Below are positions 30,103-41,936 of a stretch of DNA of 64,000 nt, piece after piece. Within the stretch, counting starts at the first letter, position 1. The number at the start of each line of letters is the position of its first letter. A program made the position numbers and the translations under genes. This DNA is from Nelumbo lutea (Eukaryota > Streptophyta > Magnoliopsida > Proteales > Nelumbonaceae): the NCBI GenBank assembly GCA_022828595.1, contig JAKGHH010000007.1, positions 41,649,973-41,713,972 of the forward strand, given 5' to 3'. The notes below the pieces were generated by a model. That model was not told the DNA's origin and did not search any database. It saw only the letters and a program-made list of their open reading frames with translations.

Positions 30103-30742
30103 GGCCCAAAAATATATTTTGGGGGGCCAAGATCTTTGATTTTAAACTTGTCATCATGATCTTCTTGAGTGTTGTGATGCGTATAGAATCATTTAAAGCA
30201 AGGAGCCCAAACAATATTTTGGGGGCCAAGATCCTTGGTTTTAAACTAAAGGGAGAAAGGCTTGAGTAAAAATTTCAAACTACATGTGGGAGGCTTGTTT
30301 AAGAACATAGAGGGATTTTTGCAATTTGCAAACTCTATGCTTTTCTTCATGGGCAAATCCTTGAGGAATGGTCATGTATACTTCCTCGTGAAGTTTACCG
30401 TGTAAAAAAACATTATTAACATCAAATTGATGAATTTCCCAATTTCTTATTGCAGCCATTGCCAAGAGACACCACACTGTGATTAATTTTGTTACTGGGG
30501 CAAAAGTGTCATGGTAATCAAATCCTTCAACCTAGGTATATCCCTTGGCTACAAAGCAAGCTTTGAACCTCTCCATGGAGCCATCCGCTTTGTATTTGAT
30601 TTTATAGACCCATTTTGAATCAATTGGTCGCTTTCCTAGAGGTAAGTCCACAAGAATCCAAGTATTATTGCACTATAGGGCTGAGACTTCATCTACCATG
30701 GCTTGATGCCATCGGAGATCACTATTGGCTTGAGTAAATGTA
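30103..30742 (-). pseudogene. Copia-A reverse transcriptase, catalytic box missing
   Basis: From 30700 downward the RT reads [20 protein letters not shown], then [20 protein letters not shown], and ends at [12 protein letters not shown] with a stop. Instead of the expected 60 or so residues with YVDD there are two near copies of a segment encoding KIKDLGP (around 30107-30150 and 30206-30247). The finger and thumb sequences therefore survive but the polymerase centre is absent. Confidence 0.85.
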
Positions 30743-31066
30743 GGGCCCAATTGGCACATCTTTCCATGCGGTCTTTTGGCTATTTACAAGTCGAGAAGAC
30801 TAATTTTTTATTTATTTCTATTTGGCACATAGAAGATCTAGGCACCAAAAGACGGAACGCTGAAAAATGTGAAAAGCCCATTTTGGGATGATTTCAGGAA
30901 ACTCCAAATGAAGCTTCTCGCATATTTTACGTTTTATTCTCACATGGAAAGACGCACGTCCACCAAACGTGTTTCAGGCTGCTTAGATCATCATGCAAAA
31001 GCTCAATGCGTCTTTTGACTATTAGAGCTACTAGAAGATCTTCCCAAAAAGACGCCAAACGGGCCC
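30743..31066. mobile_element. MITE-like element in Copia-A linker
   Basis: 324 bp with inverted ends: GGGCCCAATTGGCACATC on the left and, read inward from the right, GGGCCCGTTTGGCGTCTT. Both ends are flanked by GTA, which could be a 3-bp duplication, but no 8-bp repeat is present, so the superfamily is open. Internal words (GTCTTTTGG, CACATGGAAAGACGC) are also self-complementary. No coding capacity. Confidence 0.65.
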
Positions 31067-31256
31067 GTAATTGGTTTAGATTCTATCTGTGGAGAGATAG
31101 CTAGGTCTTGTGAATATAAGTGGACTGATGTGCCAAAGAAGGTAGTAGGTTAATGACATAGTCTTGGAGGTGGGTGGGGGGCCTGGTTGAGCACTTGGGC
31201 CGGGGCAGTGTGCCTATAGTATCATGCTAAATGTTAATAGTATTAGGCAGTGCAAC

Positions 31257-31372
31257 ATATGGCTTATTGCTGCTTATGGATTGGAGGTCAATGGATGATG
31301 GATTGGGTAGTGAAATGGGTTGTGTTTGATCAAATGTTTGCATGATAGTGGGATGGACTTCAGTTTGTGGAG
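31257..31372. repeat. 116-bp duplication, left copy
   Basis: From ATATGGCTTATTGCTGC to CAGTTTGTGGAG. It matches 34702-34817 at about 107 of 116 positions by eye with no net length change. Both are Copia-A linker sequence; the pair brackets the LTR-B2/D insertion. Confidence 0.9.
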
Positions 31373-34300
31373 TGTTAGATGTGTGGCTCATTGTGACACT
31401 AGCAAGTGCACTAGCCGTTCAAGTAATAAAGTAGTGAGTGAAGTATCGTTCCCACGAGGATTTAGGAAACAAGTATCAATACTAAATTGAGTACTTCTTA
31501 TCTGATTAACAAATAAATCAAAACTTTAATGAAATCTAAAAATCCTAAATTAAAATCTATCTAAATCATTGGTCCAATTGCCTTCAAATCAGGTTAGAAG
31601 AGTAAGCAGTAAATTTCAATCTCAGAATTCAGCAATCTATCAATTTGGATCATTCGAATAAATCATAATTGAGCCTTAGTTTGGTGAAACCCCAAGGTCA
31701 TGAACAACCTCTCTCAAGCACATGTTCATCCTATGCATGAGTGACAATTCTTCTATCTCTAACAAGAATCTAATCCCCATGCATGCATTTCTTCAAACAC
31801 TTCTAAGGCATCAATTCAAAACTGAATTGATCACCAACTGAATTGTGCAAGTTATCTCTAATCTTGCATCCAATTCAGTTCTTGAATAGTAGATCTGAAT
31901 TCCTAGAGTCTCTCTCAAGCACTCTAGGAATTCCAAGCTTTAGATCCATTCGGCCAATCTGAAAATTGCAGATTTGAATTCTCTTTCAAACAATTCAGAT
32001 CTTGCAATCTCAGATCTGAATTCTCAGATTTGAATTTTGAAGGTTAGTTGGCCGAATTAATCTACAAAAACACCCTTATTCAAGAAACTCCAAGTACAAT
32101 TCATGACCATTCGAATGAATAAAAAAGAATTAGATTGTTGAACTGAAATTTTACAAGCTGAAATACATCAAGGAAGAATGGAAGAAGGAGAAAGAAGAAA
32201 GAAAATATAACAAAGAAACAGAATTCAAATTAAAGGAGAATGAAACTACAATTGAGTTATTACAAATGATCTTTGAATCACAAACCCCCAATTTCGAAAT
32301 TCACCTTCTCTTCTAACTTGCTTGTATTGAACTTCCTTCAGTCCTTCTTCTTCTTCTTCCTTGCGCCTAACCTTCTTCTCTTCTCTTCTCTCATGGTGGC
32401 CGAACATCTAAGAGTGGGAGAGCATTCCTCTCAAGCAATTGAACACCTCTCCCCCCTCCTAGAGGCCTCCTTATATAGTTTTTCAAGGGGGCTCTTGCCC
32501 CTTCTTGAAGCCTCTAGAATGGGGTGTATTACACCCCTTTCTTGAGCTTTCTAGAGCTCTCTTGAAAGCTTCCTAAGGGCTGCTATTTGGGCTGCACTTA
32601 GGCTCTCTCTTAGCACATGATAGCTATACATTGAGCTGCTCTTTTGGGCTGAGAATGGGCCTTCCTTGCTGGGCCGAATTCTACTCTTAGCTAGGCTTTC
32701 TTTTCTTGGGTTTTCTCAAGGAATCCACTTGCTCTTCTTGGGCCGAAGTGCTCTCTCTTGCTTCCACAACCGGGCTGGGCTGGATTTGGTCTTTTTGAAC
32801 CTTCTTTTCTTGCTTTTTTCCTTCATTTTCTTGGATTAATTACCCCTGAAACTTATTCTTAGCATTAAGCTAAATTAAGGCAAAAATTAATAAAACCGGC
32901 ATAAAAATCCATGCTAAAGTCCTCAAAAATTATAGATAAATTGTAGGTTCATCATTAGACAGTGTATGCCCTTAGCTCCAATCAGATTGATGTACATATC
33001 CATTTATTGTAAATGAATAAAAGTATATAATTGATTCATATTATATTTGGTATGTTTCTGTGTAATTACCCTTAAACTGGACACTTATGAGACTCGTGTT
33101 AGTTTAGAATGTTCTCAGCCATTGGATAGACTTAGGGAAGTTTATCCTATCAAGGTTGACACTAATATGCTGCCAAATTGGTTGGGGTGGTTGGTCTTAG
33201 CTGCCAGGGTGAAACCCAAAGCACATGTAATGTGTGTTTGTTTGAAACACTAAACCTGGACCATTTTCTAGTTATGCCCTAGACCTTGGAGATGGTGGGA
33301 AAAATTGGAAAGTTACACCTAGCCCCTAGACTCGATTATGGTATTGCACTGAGTGCTAGATTGGACTATCTTTGTTATGCCAATCAATAAGATCCTTAGA
33401 GGGTGTCAAAACCTAGGTATATTGGGAAAGTCTGAGAATTCACTCCTGTGGGTGATTATAGTGACAGGATCAGCCCCTTTATCGGACAAAGTGAATGATC
33501 GTGACTACACCCTCTCTAATGGAAACCAAAACTGCTGGCAATCGATTTCAAACTTGATTGAGATTTGTTTTGCAAAATATATTTATAATATATATATTAT
33601 GTTTTAAGAAAAATGTTTTAATTCCCAAGATCCATCCGAGCAGAGAGTGCAACACTATACCTTGCAACCGATGGAGAGGTCCTCTCTTGTCGGACAATGC
33701 TTGATCATTAAGGGCTAAAAGGTTAAGTGTAAGACCATTTAGGCCTATTATACCTAATGGGCTAATCTCACTTAAGACCATTGTCCTTGGGTCTTCATAA
33801 GATGGATAGACTCAAGGACCATTTAGTGTAAATGTTGGGCCCATTAAGAGCCCATACCGATGGACTCGGGGGTTCACTGTGCTTAGTAGTGAATTCAGCC
33901 AAGCTTTGTCACCAAAGCTAGGCTGAACCCAAATGGGCTTTTGTGAGGTCAATGTTGGGGTCCCACAGCATACAAAGATATTCAAATTAGCTAGCAACTA
34001 AAAGGGGACGTGAACCATTTACTTAATGGGCCTAGGGCCCATGATTAATTAGATTAATCAAGATGTCACATGACAGTTTAAAGTAGTCATGTGACATTGG
34101 CGAATTTGGAAATGGATATGGGCTTGGATTAGCAAATAGGATAAGAGGATAAGTCTTATCCACTTAAAGAGTCCAGATCCAAATAAAAATTTGGATTATG
34201 AAGCTCCTAATTGGATTAGGAAAGTTACTCTTTAAGGTATTTAAATAAAGGAGGGTGAACTGCTCTAGTTTTTATACACTTCTCTCAGTTTTCTCTCTCC

Positions 34301-34701
34301 TACTCTTGCTGCCCTAAACCTAATTCGACCTCCATTCTTGAACTGATATTATGATATCTGATTTTTGCAAGAAAACATTAGATTTATTTCGTATTCATCC
34401 CCCTTGCTTGATCCAAGCTGTTGGATTGCTGCTCTTGTTAAAGTGTGTTGCTGAACCGGCTTCACCCTAAGCTGCTCCATCTTCAGTGGAGGCTGGTTTT
34501 GGTACCCTCTTTGGGCGTGAACACCCACTTTGGGAACTATACATGTGGAATCCGTATCAGGTTATCTTCTCCCTTTCTTTTGGTTTTAGATCTGGTCCAA
34601 TTCGGTGTAAGAACGATTCTTGAAAAATGCAATTTTTCTAAAACTGGGAATACGATTCCCAGAAGGGTAAAGAAAATTTTTGAAATTTCGCCCAGTCATC
34701 T
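31373..34701 (+). repeat. LTR-B2: Copia-B-type LTR, split and 3'-truncated
   Basis: The LTR starts TGTTAGA at 31373, is interrupted by element D (31380-32954), resumes with CAGTGTATGCCCTTAGCTCC at 32960, and follows the Copia-B LTR until CATCTATATG near 34705, about 20 bp before the normal end. The last bases ATATG also begin the duplicated Copia-A segment. No internal Copia-B region accompanies it. Confidence 0.88.
31380..32954. mobile_element. Element D: 1.6-kb LTR-like insertion
   Basis: Starts TGTGTGGCTCATTG and ends GTAGGTTCATCA, bracketed by perfect TTAGA duplications (31375-31379 and 32955-32959). Removing it and one TTAGA restores the expected Copia-B LTR start. TG...CA ends and a 5-bp TSD indicate a solo LTR or an element with one. 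Internal CGTTCCCACGAGGATTTAGG (31449-31468) could be a family landmark. No protein domain is visible; family unknown, orientation undetermined. Confidence 0.85.
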
Positions 34702-34817
34702 ATATGGCTGATTGCTGCTTATGGGTTGGGGATCAATGGATGATGGACTAGGTAGTGAAATGGGTTGTGTTTGGTCAAATGTTTGCATGATAATGGGATG
34801 GTCTTCAGTTTGTGGAG
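34702..34817. repeat. 116-bp duplication, right copy
   Basis: From ATATGGCTGATTGCTGC to CAGTTTGTGGAG, then continuing into the Copia-A linker (GTGGTGAAACAAC). It pairs with 31257-31372. Confidence 0.9.
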
Positions 34818-35752
34818 GTGGTGAAACAACTATGTCGTCAAATGTGAGGTTAGGAGATGAGAAAATGCGTGGTTCAAGGATGGTGGTGGCAGGTTGTTGT
34901 TTCTTGAAAGGGAATTGAGACTCATAAAAGATGGCATCTCATGCAGTAAACAATTGGCGTGACTCAAGGTCATATAATTTGTATTCCTTTTGGCCATTGG
35001 GATATCCTACAAAGGCACATCGAATGGCTCTACTAGAAAAATTTATCATGAGGTTTGGGGTGAACCTGCGCATAGCACAAACACCCAAAAGATTTCATGT
35101 GATCATAACAAGGTGGGTTTTGGAACAAGACTTCATAGGGTGACTTGTTTGAGAGCAACGGGGTCGGTAAGTAGTTGATAATGTAAACTGCAGTTTGTAA
35201 GCACACACCCCAAAATGATATAGGCATGTGGACATAGAATGGAGCACTCACCCCATTCTGTTGAGGCGTGTCAATACAACTACGTTGGAATTCAACCCTT
35301 GTGCAACAAGAAACTCTTGCAAGGGGTGTGAATGGAATTCAGACCCATTATCTGAACGGAGAAATTTGAGTGTGTATCCAAACTATCGAGGGATCATTGA
35401 ACAAAAAAAAAGTAGAAAAGATACATCATATAATTTATTACAAAGTAGATAAACCCAAGTACATTTGCTAAAATCATCGACCAATGTAAGGAAGTATCGA
35501 ACTCCACTATGAGATGGTGTCTTATAGCCTCCCCAAATGTCACAATGGACTAATTGAAATGGTTAAGAAGACTTGGACTGGCTGATAGAAAGTGGTAGCC
35601 GAGTTTGCTTGGCTTTGTGACAAGTGTCACAACAATGCTTTGAAGAGACAAGAAGTATTCCAAAAATGAATGACCTGTGTTTGCAAGATGCATGTCCTAC
35701 GCGTTGGTGCTATGTTGTGGAATTTGTGGTGGAAGTGATGTAAATAGATGCA
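34818..35752 (-). pseudogene. Copia-A integrase
   Basis: On the minus strand from the Copia-B junction: CHKAKQTRLPLS (zinc-finger end), LVHCDIWGGYKTPS, YFLTLVDDFSKCTWVYLL (first Asp region), LRSDNGSEFHSHPLQEFL (second Asp), FWGVCLQTAVYIINYLPT, then CAFVGYPNGQKEYKLYDLES. Frames change several times. The N-terminal part of the integrase lies on the far side of the Copia-B insertion. Confidence 0.88.
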
Positions 35753-35757
35753 TGTTG

Positions 35758-36397
35758 TGTTAGACAGTTATGCCCTAAGCCCCATTCAGATTGATGCACC
35801 TTTTGACATTTATTGTAAATGAATAAAGTACATAATTGATTCATGTCATTGTGGTGTGTTTCTGTGTAATTCCCTTAAACTAGACACTTATGAGACTCGT
35901 GTTAGTTTAGAATCTTCACAGCCGTTGGATAGATCTGGGGAGATTTATCCTGTCAAGGCTGGCACTGATGTACCGCCAAGTTGGTTGGGGTGGCTTGTCT
36001 CAACTGCCAGGGTGAGACCTGAGGTACATGCAGTGTGGGTTTTCTTGAAACCCTAAACCGGACCAAAATTCTAGTATTGCCTTGGACCTTGGAGATAGAT
36101 GGGCAAAATTGTAATGTTACACCTAACCCTTGGACTCGATTATGATACTACACTAGGTGTCGGATTGGGCTGTCTTTGATATACCAATCAATGAGATCCT
36201 TGGAGGAGGTCAAAACCTGGGTATGTTGGGACAGTCTGAGAATTCATTTGAGTGGGTGATCATAGTGACAGGATCAGCCCCTTTGTCCGACAAAGTGAAT
36301 GACCGGGGGTGCACTCTCTCTGATGGAAACCTAAAACTACTGGTAATTGATTTCAACCGTTGAAATTTGTTTTTTTGCAAAATATATTTATATAAAG

Positions 36398-36434
<37 letters not shown>

Positions 36435-37679
36435 CATATATTATGGTTTTGAAATGTTTGCAAAAGGTTTTAATTCACAGGATCCATGTGGGTAGAGAGT
36501 GCAACATTATTCCTTGCAGTCGAGGGAGAGGTCATCTCTTGTCGGGCAGTGTTTGATCATTATAGGTTGAGAGGTTAAGTGTAAGACAATTGAGGGTAAT
36601 ACCTGATGGGATAATCTTGCATTTGCCCACATTTCTTGGGTTTTCATAAGGTGGCTGGACCCAATGACCATTTAGTATAAATGTTGGGCCCATTAAGAGC
36701 CCATAGGTGATGGACTCAGGGGTTCACTGTCTCTTACAGTGAATTTGGCGAAGCCTTGTAACAAAGGCTGGGCTGAACCCATGTGGCTGATGTGTAGATC
36801 AATGTTTGGGTCCACGCCATACAAGAAAAGCCAACTGGCAGTAGGTTAAGAGGTTAAGTAAGCATATAAACTTAATGGGACTAAAGCCCAATTCAAACTG
36901 GGTTAATTAGATTAATTAAATAAGGGAAATCTGGGTTTGGATCAGTAGATAAGGATAAGCGGATAAGTCTTATCCACTTAAAGAGTCCAGATCCAAGTAA
37001 ATATTTGGATCAGGAAACTCCTAATTTGATTATGATCAAGTTGATCTTAAACTGCAGATAAGATAAGGGATTATCCTTATCACTTAAAGAGTCCAAATCC
37101 AAATAAAGATTTGGATTAGGAAACTTCTAATCAGATTAGGAGGTTGTCTCTTTAAGGCTATAAATAAGAGAGTTGGGCAGACATGCAAAAGACACAACAG
37201 ACATTACAACAGTATATAGAGTTCTCCCCTATTCTTGCTGCCCCTACCCAATTCGATCTCCACTTGTGGGAGTGATCAAGAATTGTTCTTGATATTACTT
37301 CTTGATAGAAGAGGCAATTTGAAGTTGTGCTCACCAGCCCTCTACCCCATTCTTGCTGAAGAATTCAGTTCTTGCTAAAGAGTCGTCTTGCTGATCCTAC
37401 TTCACCTCACACTGTGTCATATTCAGTGGAAGCAGTTTTTGGATTTCTCCTTGGGCTTGAACACCTTCATTGGGAGTTACTGCTACTCCGTATCAGGTAT
37501 ATCCCTCTCCTCCCTTTTGATTTCATATCTGGTCCAGTTTGGTTCAAGATTGATTCTTGAAACTACAATTTTCTAAAATAGGGAATGCGATTCCCAGATG
37601 GGAAAGAGAAATTTTTAAAATTTTGCCCAACCTTCCTGCAGGGTTCGGCCATCTATATGATGGATCTCTCATCCCTTCA
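35758..37679 (+). repeat. Copia-B 5' LTR
   Basis: 1,922 bp, TGTTAGACAGTTATGCC to CTCATCCCTTCA. It contains (CA)n at 36397-36424 followed by (TA)n, and a likely promoter: CTATAAATAAGAG with TATAAATA at 37159-37166, which is conserved in the 3' LTR near 50103. Its long size is typical of only some plant copia lineages. Confidence 0.94.
37159..37166 (+). promoter_or_regulatory. Probable TATA box of Copia-B LTR
   Basis: TATAAATA about 515 bp before the LTR end, in a context (TTTAAGGCTATAAATAAGAGAG) retained in both Copia-B LTRs. Inferred from position and match only. Confidence 0.55.
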
Positions 37680-37680
37680 G

Positions 37681-37691
37681 TGGTATCAGAG
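37681..37691 (+). promoter_or_regulatory. Copia-B primer binding site
   Basis: TGGTATCAGAG one base after the LTR, the complement of initiator Met tRNA; the next base (T for C) is mutated. Confidence 0.88.
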
Positions 37692-39474
37692 TTAGGTTCA
37701 AATCTTGAATCGAATTAAACCATATCTGGATCTGCGCAAATGGGCAGAAGGCATTCTACCTGATTTGCATAGTTAACGTATTTCTAGGAAATCGGTTCCC
37801 AGTTTTTGGGCAAATGATCTGAAATTAAATTTTTTTTTAATCTGATTTATATTTAGAATTTTTCTATATATTTTTCTTGGACTATGGGCTGTTCGTATGG
37901 TGGAGATCTGATTCTTTTATTGGCGCAAGAAATCTGCGCACTTGCTGATTTATTATTTTCATTCTTGGTATGTAATTAATTTTATTTTTTTTAATTTTAG
38001 AAGGAATGTATAGGAATTTGAATCTGATGTAGTAATAGTAGAAAATTAGGTTTTCTATTTTATTTCATTCGAAGATGAAACAGAAAGCACAAAGGAGAGA
38101 ATTTCGTAGATTCGGGTTCAGCAATCTGTGATTTGCAGTTTTGGGAATTGCATATTGTGAACTGATCTTTGTTTTGCAGGGTAGCAGTCTTATGAACAGC
38201 TCTCTTACTGATTCTTGAGTGTCATGCATCAATTATTTAATTTCAGATCATCTTCTTGAATTGAGTCTTGAATTAAACATCAAACCCTAGACCCATTCGA
38301 ACCAGATTGGACCAAACTGGTTGGACCGAATCTGTGGTTCGATAGGGGGATGTTCTCAACCCAAAAATTTTCTATATGGGCCATGTGGTTGATGGTTAAT
38401 TGTAAGATGCAATTCAACCTACATCTGTAAAACCCAGTTTTAATCTATTAAAACTGCTTTAGCCCAATTTAGCATAAATGCTATATGGGCCAAAATACTC
38501 TTTGCAGTTCAACCCATATACCTAGATAATATTAATTGGTAATATTATGAAATTAAATGGACTTTATATATGGGTTTTACAGTTATTTAATTGATTGGAT
38601 TAATTATGGATTTCATGCATGTGATGTATGGATGTGTGATGTGCTACGTTCATGGGCCATAAGCACTTGGTCCATGCTAATTCAACAGTGGATCTTACGC
38701 ACACCATGGTTGAATGCACATCATTTCCATGGTGTCCTTAAGATCATTGGATGATCTTCCTACGTGATGGGTTCCACTCCAGCTTCTTCCCCAAGAGGAA
38801 CCATGCAAAACCTTAGCCGTTTAAGGGCCCATCTAAATCTGGCTTTATGAAAGCTAGTGGTGGGATCCACTTTAGTTTGACCTAAATAAGATTTAGGGAG
38901 TTTTTTTATCCCTCCATTAGACATAAGTGCATGTGATAGGGAATTTCATATGATGAATTCTCTAAAGGCCTTCCATCATTAGTATGAAGGTTAACTGTAT
39001 TGACGGGCGTGGATGCACCATAAAATTGCACTATCCATCTACTAATGCAGTTGGCTGGATTGCTTCATGAGATGATAGGGGCGTCATAGTCCGATGTGGG
39101 AGGGGCCTATCCTAAAATGGAAGACTCTCTCATGGTACCTTGGAGTTCACGAATATGATGGGTGAACACTTATTGGATAGAAGGGTTTAACCTAAAATGG
39201 CTATGAACCTTTTCTGACAGAGACCAAAGGGAAAGCACATAAGATGAGTGAAAAGATATTCTTCACAAAAGGTTTTGTAGCTTAAACAGTTGGCTTCATG
39301 CACCCTATGTGGTTTCCCACATTTCCAGAAACACAACTGTCTCTGTCACTAAGATTGGAGGGAATCTTAGAGATGCCCAAAATGGAAATTAAACATAGAT
39401 TAAAACCCCTTTCTATGTGATGGCATAAATCAATAAGGTTGTGGACTTACAAATCTCCCTTGCCTTTACCAAAA
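37692..39474. other. Copia-B untranslated leader, no gene
   Basis: About 1.8 kb between the PBS and gag with no long reading frame and no copia domain. A long leader is usual in copia lineages with long LTRs. Short words such as CCATATAGGG/CATATGGGCC are scattered through 38340-38560. Confidence 0.6.
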
Positions 39475-40274
39475 ATGGCAAACGGAATCACCAAATTGTT
39501 GGATGATAACAAACTCAAGGGCCCTAATTATGCTAACTAGTTCCAAAACTTTATGCCGGTTCTAATATCTGAGAAATTAGACAAAATTACTAAGAACCCT
39601 GCACTGGATCGTCCGGGTGGCAGGGCTTTTCAGGACCGAAGAAGAGAGTATCAAGAATGGGAAGAGAAAAACTCTCTTGCCTGGTGTTATATTATAGCTT
39701 CTTTGGAGAATCCAATATAGTGACAATTTGATAAGATCGAAGTGTCCAAGGATATATTGGATAGTCTAAAGACTATGTATGAAGAGCATAACCATTCTAC
39801 TCAACAAAATGTCTTAAAATTGTTTATAACCATTGTTTAAAGATGATGGGCTATATCAATGAACTGGAGGCTCTTAGGTTAGGGCTAGATCATGACACCA
39901 AAATTGATGTTGTCCTCAATTCCTTACCTCCATCCTTCAATCAGTTTATCATGAATTACAATATGAATAAGCTAAATGTTAGCCTTCAGGAACTCAACAA
40001 TATGTTGCAAATGGCTGAAGAACTGATTAAGAAGGATAAGCCAATAGCCATGCTTGTTGAAGGTAGCAAATCGGGCAAGAAAAAGCAGAAGGCTTTGAAG
40101 AAGGGTAGCAAAACTAAAAGGCAGAAGAAAGATAGGGCATCAGATGCCTGTCACTTCTGCAAACAGACCGGTCACTGGAAGAGGAATTGTCTTCAATATC
40201 TAGAGACTAAGAAGCAAGGTAATTTTGAATTTTTTATCATAGAGACCAATTTGTTGGTCACTTCTGCTTCCTAG
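39475..40274 (+). pseudogene. Copia-B gag
   Basis: Begins MANGITKLLDDNKLKGPNYA at 39475, then has stops at NYAN, near 39719 and near 39839. Past the last, ELEALRLGLDHDTKIDVVLN and LNNMLQMAEELIK lead to a Lys-rich stretch and a canonical zinc knuckle CHFCKQTGHWKRNC (CX2CX4HX4C intact). The first stops mean no full-length gag. Confidence 0.9.
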
Positions 40275-41224
40275 TGTATTGACGGGGCTTCAACCCATGC
40301 GTGTAACTCACTACAGGGGTTCAAGATAAGTAGAAGACTGAGTTCCGGAGAAGTGACGCTCTACTTGGGGACTTCTACAATAGTTGCATCTACAACCATA
40401 GGAAATATAGAACTAGTTTTTAGAGAATGAACAATTGTACTTAAAAATTGTCTTTTCGTAAAATTTAAGAAGAAATTTGATTTTTGTCTCAAAATTGTGC
40501 ATGGATGGTTATTCTATCTTATTTAGTAATGTGATTACTATTAAATAGAACAACAAATTCCTCACATACGGAGAACTTGAGAACGGTCTCTATGTTCTCC
40601 ATCCTTCTCTGGAAACAAACATTACCAAAACTACGTTAGAAATAATCCCCAAGAAGAGGACTTGTGATCTTACGTGCCTGTGGCATTACCAACTTGGCCA
40701 CATTAACAAAAATCGTATCACAAGGTTGGTAAAGGATGGTCCTTTGGATTTTTTAACCATAGAAGATCTTCCAACCTGTAAACCTTGCCTTTAGGGTAAG
40801 ATAACAAAATGACCATTTGCGGGAAAGCCTGAAAGATCTACATGCACACTTGACCTTATACATACTGATATATGTGATCCCCTAAATGTTAGGGCACATA
40901 ACCAACATGCTTATTTTATAACCGTTACCGATGATTACTCATGGTATGGTTATGTGTACCTAATGAGACATAAGTCTAAATCTTTTGAAAAGTTCAAAGA
41001 ATTCAGACAAGAAGTCGAGAAACAATTAGGGAGAGAAATTAAGACCCTTCGATCACAACTAGCTCCTCCTGCTACATCACAGTTAAACGGTGTGACAGAA
41101 AGGAGGAACCAGACTTTATTGGATATGGTCTGATCACTTCTCGTACACTCGGAACTACCCACATCCTTTCGGGGTTACGCATTAGAGACTGCGATATACG
41201 TACTAGACCAGGTTCTAACCAAAT
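40275..41224 (+). pseudogene. Copia-B protease and integrase N-terminus
   Basis: The protease motif reads CIDGASTHACNS: one codon (Ser of DSGA) is missing and a stop precedes it. The pre-integrase and the zinc finger region ([14 protein letters not shown] near 40676-40720) and PYTY-type core pieces follow, broken by many stops. Gypsy-C inserted at 41224 within the integrase core (the equivalent of NRCPSKSV/SVL). Confidence 0.85.
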
Positions 41225-41913
41225 TGTTATGGACACATCACCCGGCAGCACACTGCAATGCAGTCATAGGTAGCGGCACACACAGCAGCACACATAGCCC
41301 GACAGCGCCGCACAGCAGCACGCATCACCCGGCAACGCACAGCATGCACCGCCTGGTAGCGCGCAACACGCACCACCCAGCAGCGCGCAGCATGCACCGC
41401 ACAGCAGTAGCACTAGGCAGCAGCACGCGCTGCACGGCAGCAGCACTGTGAGATGCGCGCCGCCGACAGTGCAGTAGGGCGGGACCCACACGATAGCTCA
41501 TCAGGGTGGGTCCACACTTATCTTTCCACATCAGCTCTGCTTGCCAACTCGCCGCCAGCTACACCATTCCTCATCCCTTATCCTTATCTTATCTTATCTT
41601 ATCTTAAGTAAGAGTTGTGTTACCATTAGGAGTAGGTAATTAGGAGTTTGAGTTTAAGTTGGATTACCCTAGCCTAGCCGAATCCAACAAGGAGTTTCCT
41701 TCTGTAATCTCCTATTTAAGGAGCTACGAATTGAAGTAAAGGCATGTAATTTTCAACCAAGAAAGGTGTTAAGAGAGTTTGGGTGATCTCTTGGACAAAT
41801 CACCCACGCGATTGCCACAATAGGGTCTGTACGCAAGGACAAGGGCAAGGGAAGACAAGAGTCTCTCCTGGTGGACCGACCCGTGACGAGATCCTACGCG
41901 TGGGCCCATAACA
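41225..41913 (+). repeat. Gypsy-C 5' LTR
   Basis: 689 bp. The first 230 bases are GC-rich imperfect tandem words (CAGCACGC, GCGCAACACGCACC). Then come CTTAT pentamers (41580-41606) and TCCTATTTAAGGAGC near 41700, a probable core promoter. A duplicate of the rest, with more GC-rich units, is at 46170-46941. Confidence 0.94.
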
Positions 41914-41916
41914 TTC

Positions 41917-41928
41917 TGGTATCAGAGC
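41917..41928 (+). promoter_or_regulatory. Gypsy-C primer binding site
   Basis: TGGTATCAGAGC three bases after the LTR, the exact plant initiator-Met tRNA complement, as is usual for chromoviruses. Confidence 0.92.
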
Positions 41929-41936
41929 CTACCACC

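Noticed and set aside
41224..41531. Open frames with His/Thr/Ala- or Cys/Ala-rich repeats in the Gypsy-C 5' LTR
   Set aside because: They lie in the GC-rich tandem array of the LTR and recur on both strands and in the other LTR; no start context or conserved motif.
41871..41936. Upstream in-frame ATG for the Gypsy-C gag at 41871
   Set aside because: It lies within the LTR and the frame crosses the primer binding site; the ATG at 41937 is the normal gag start.
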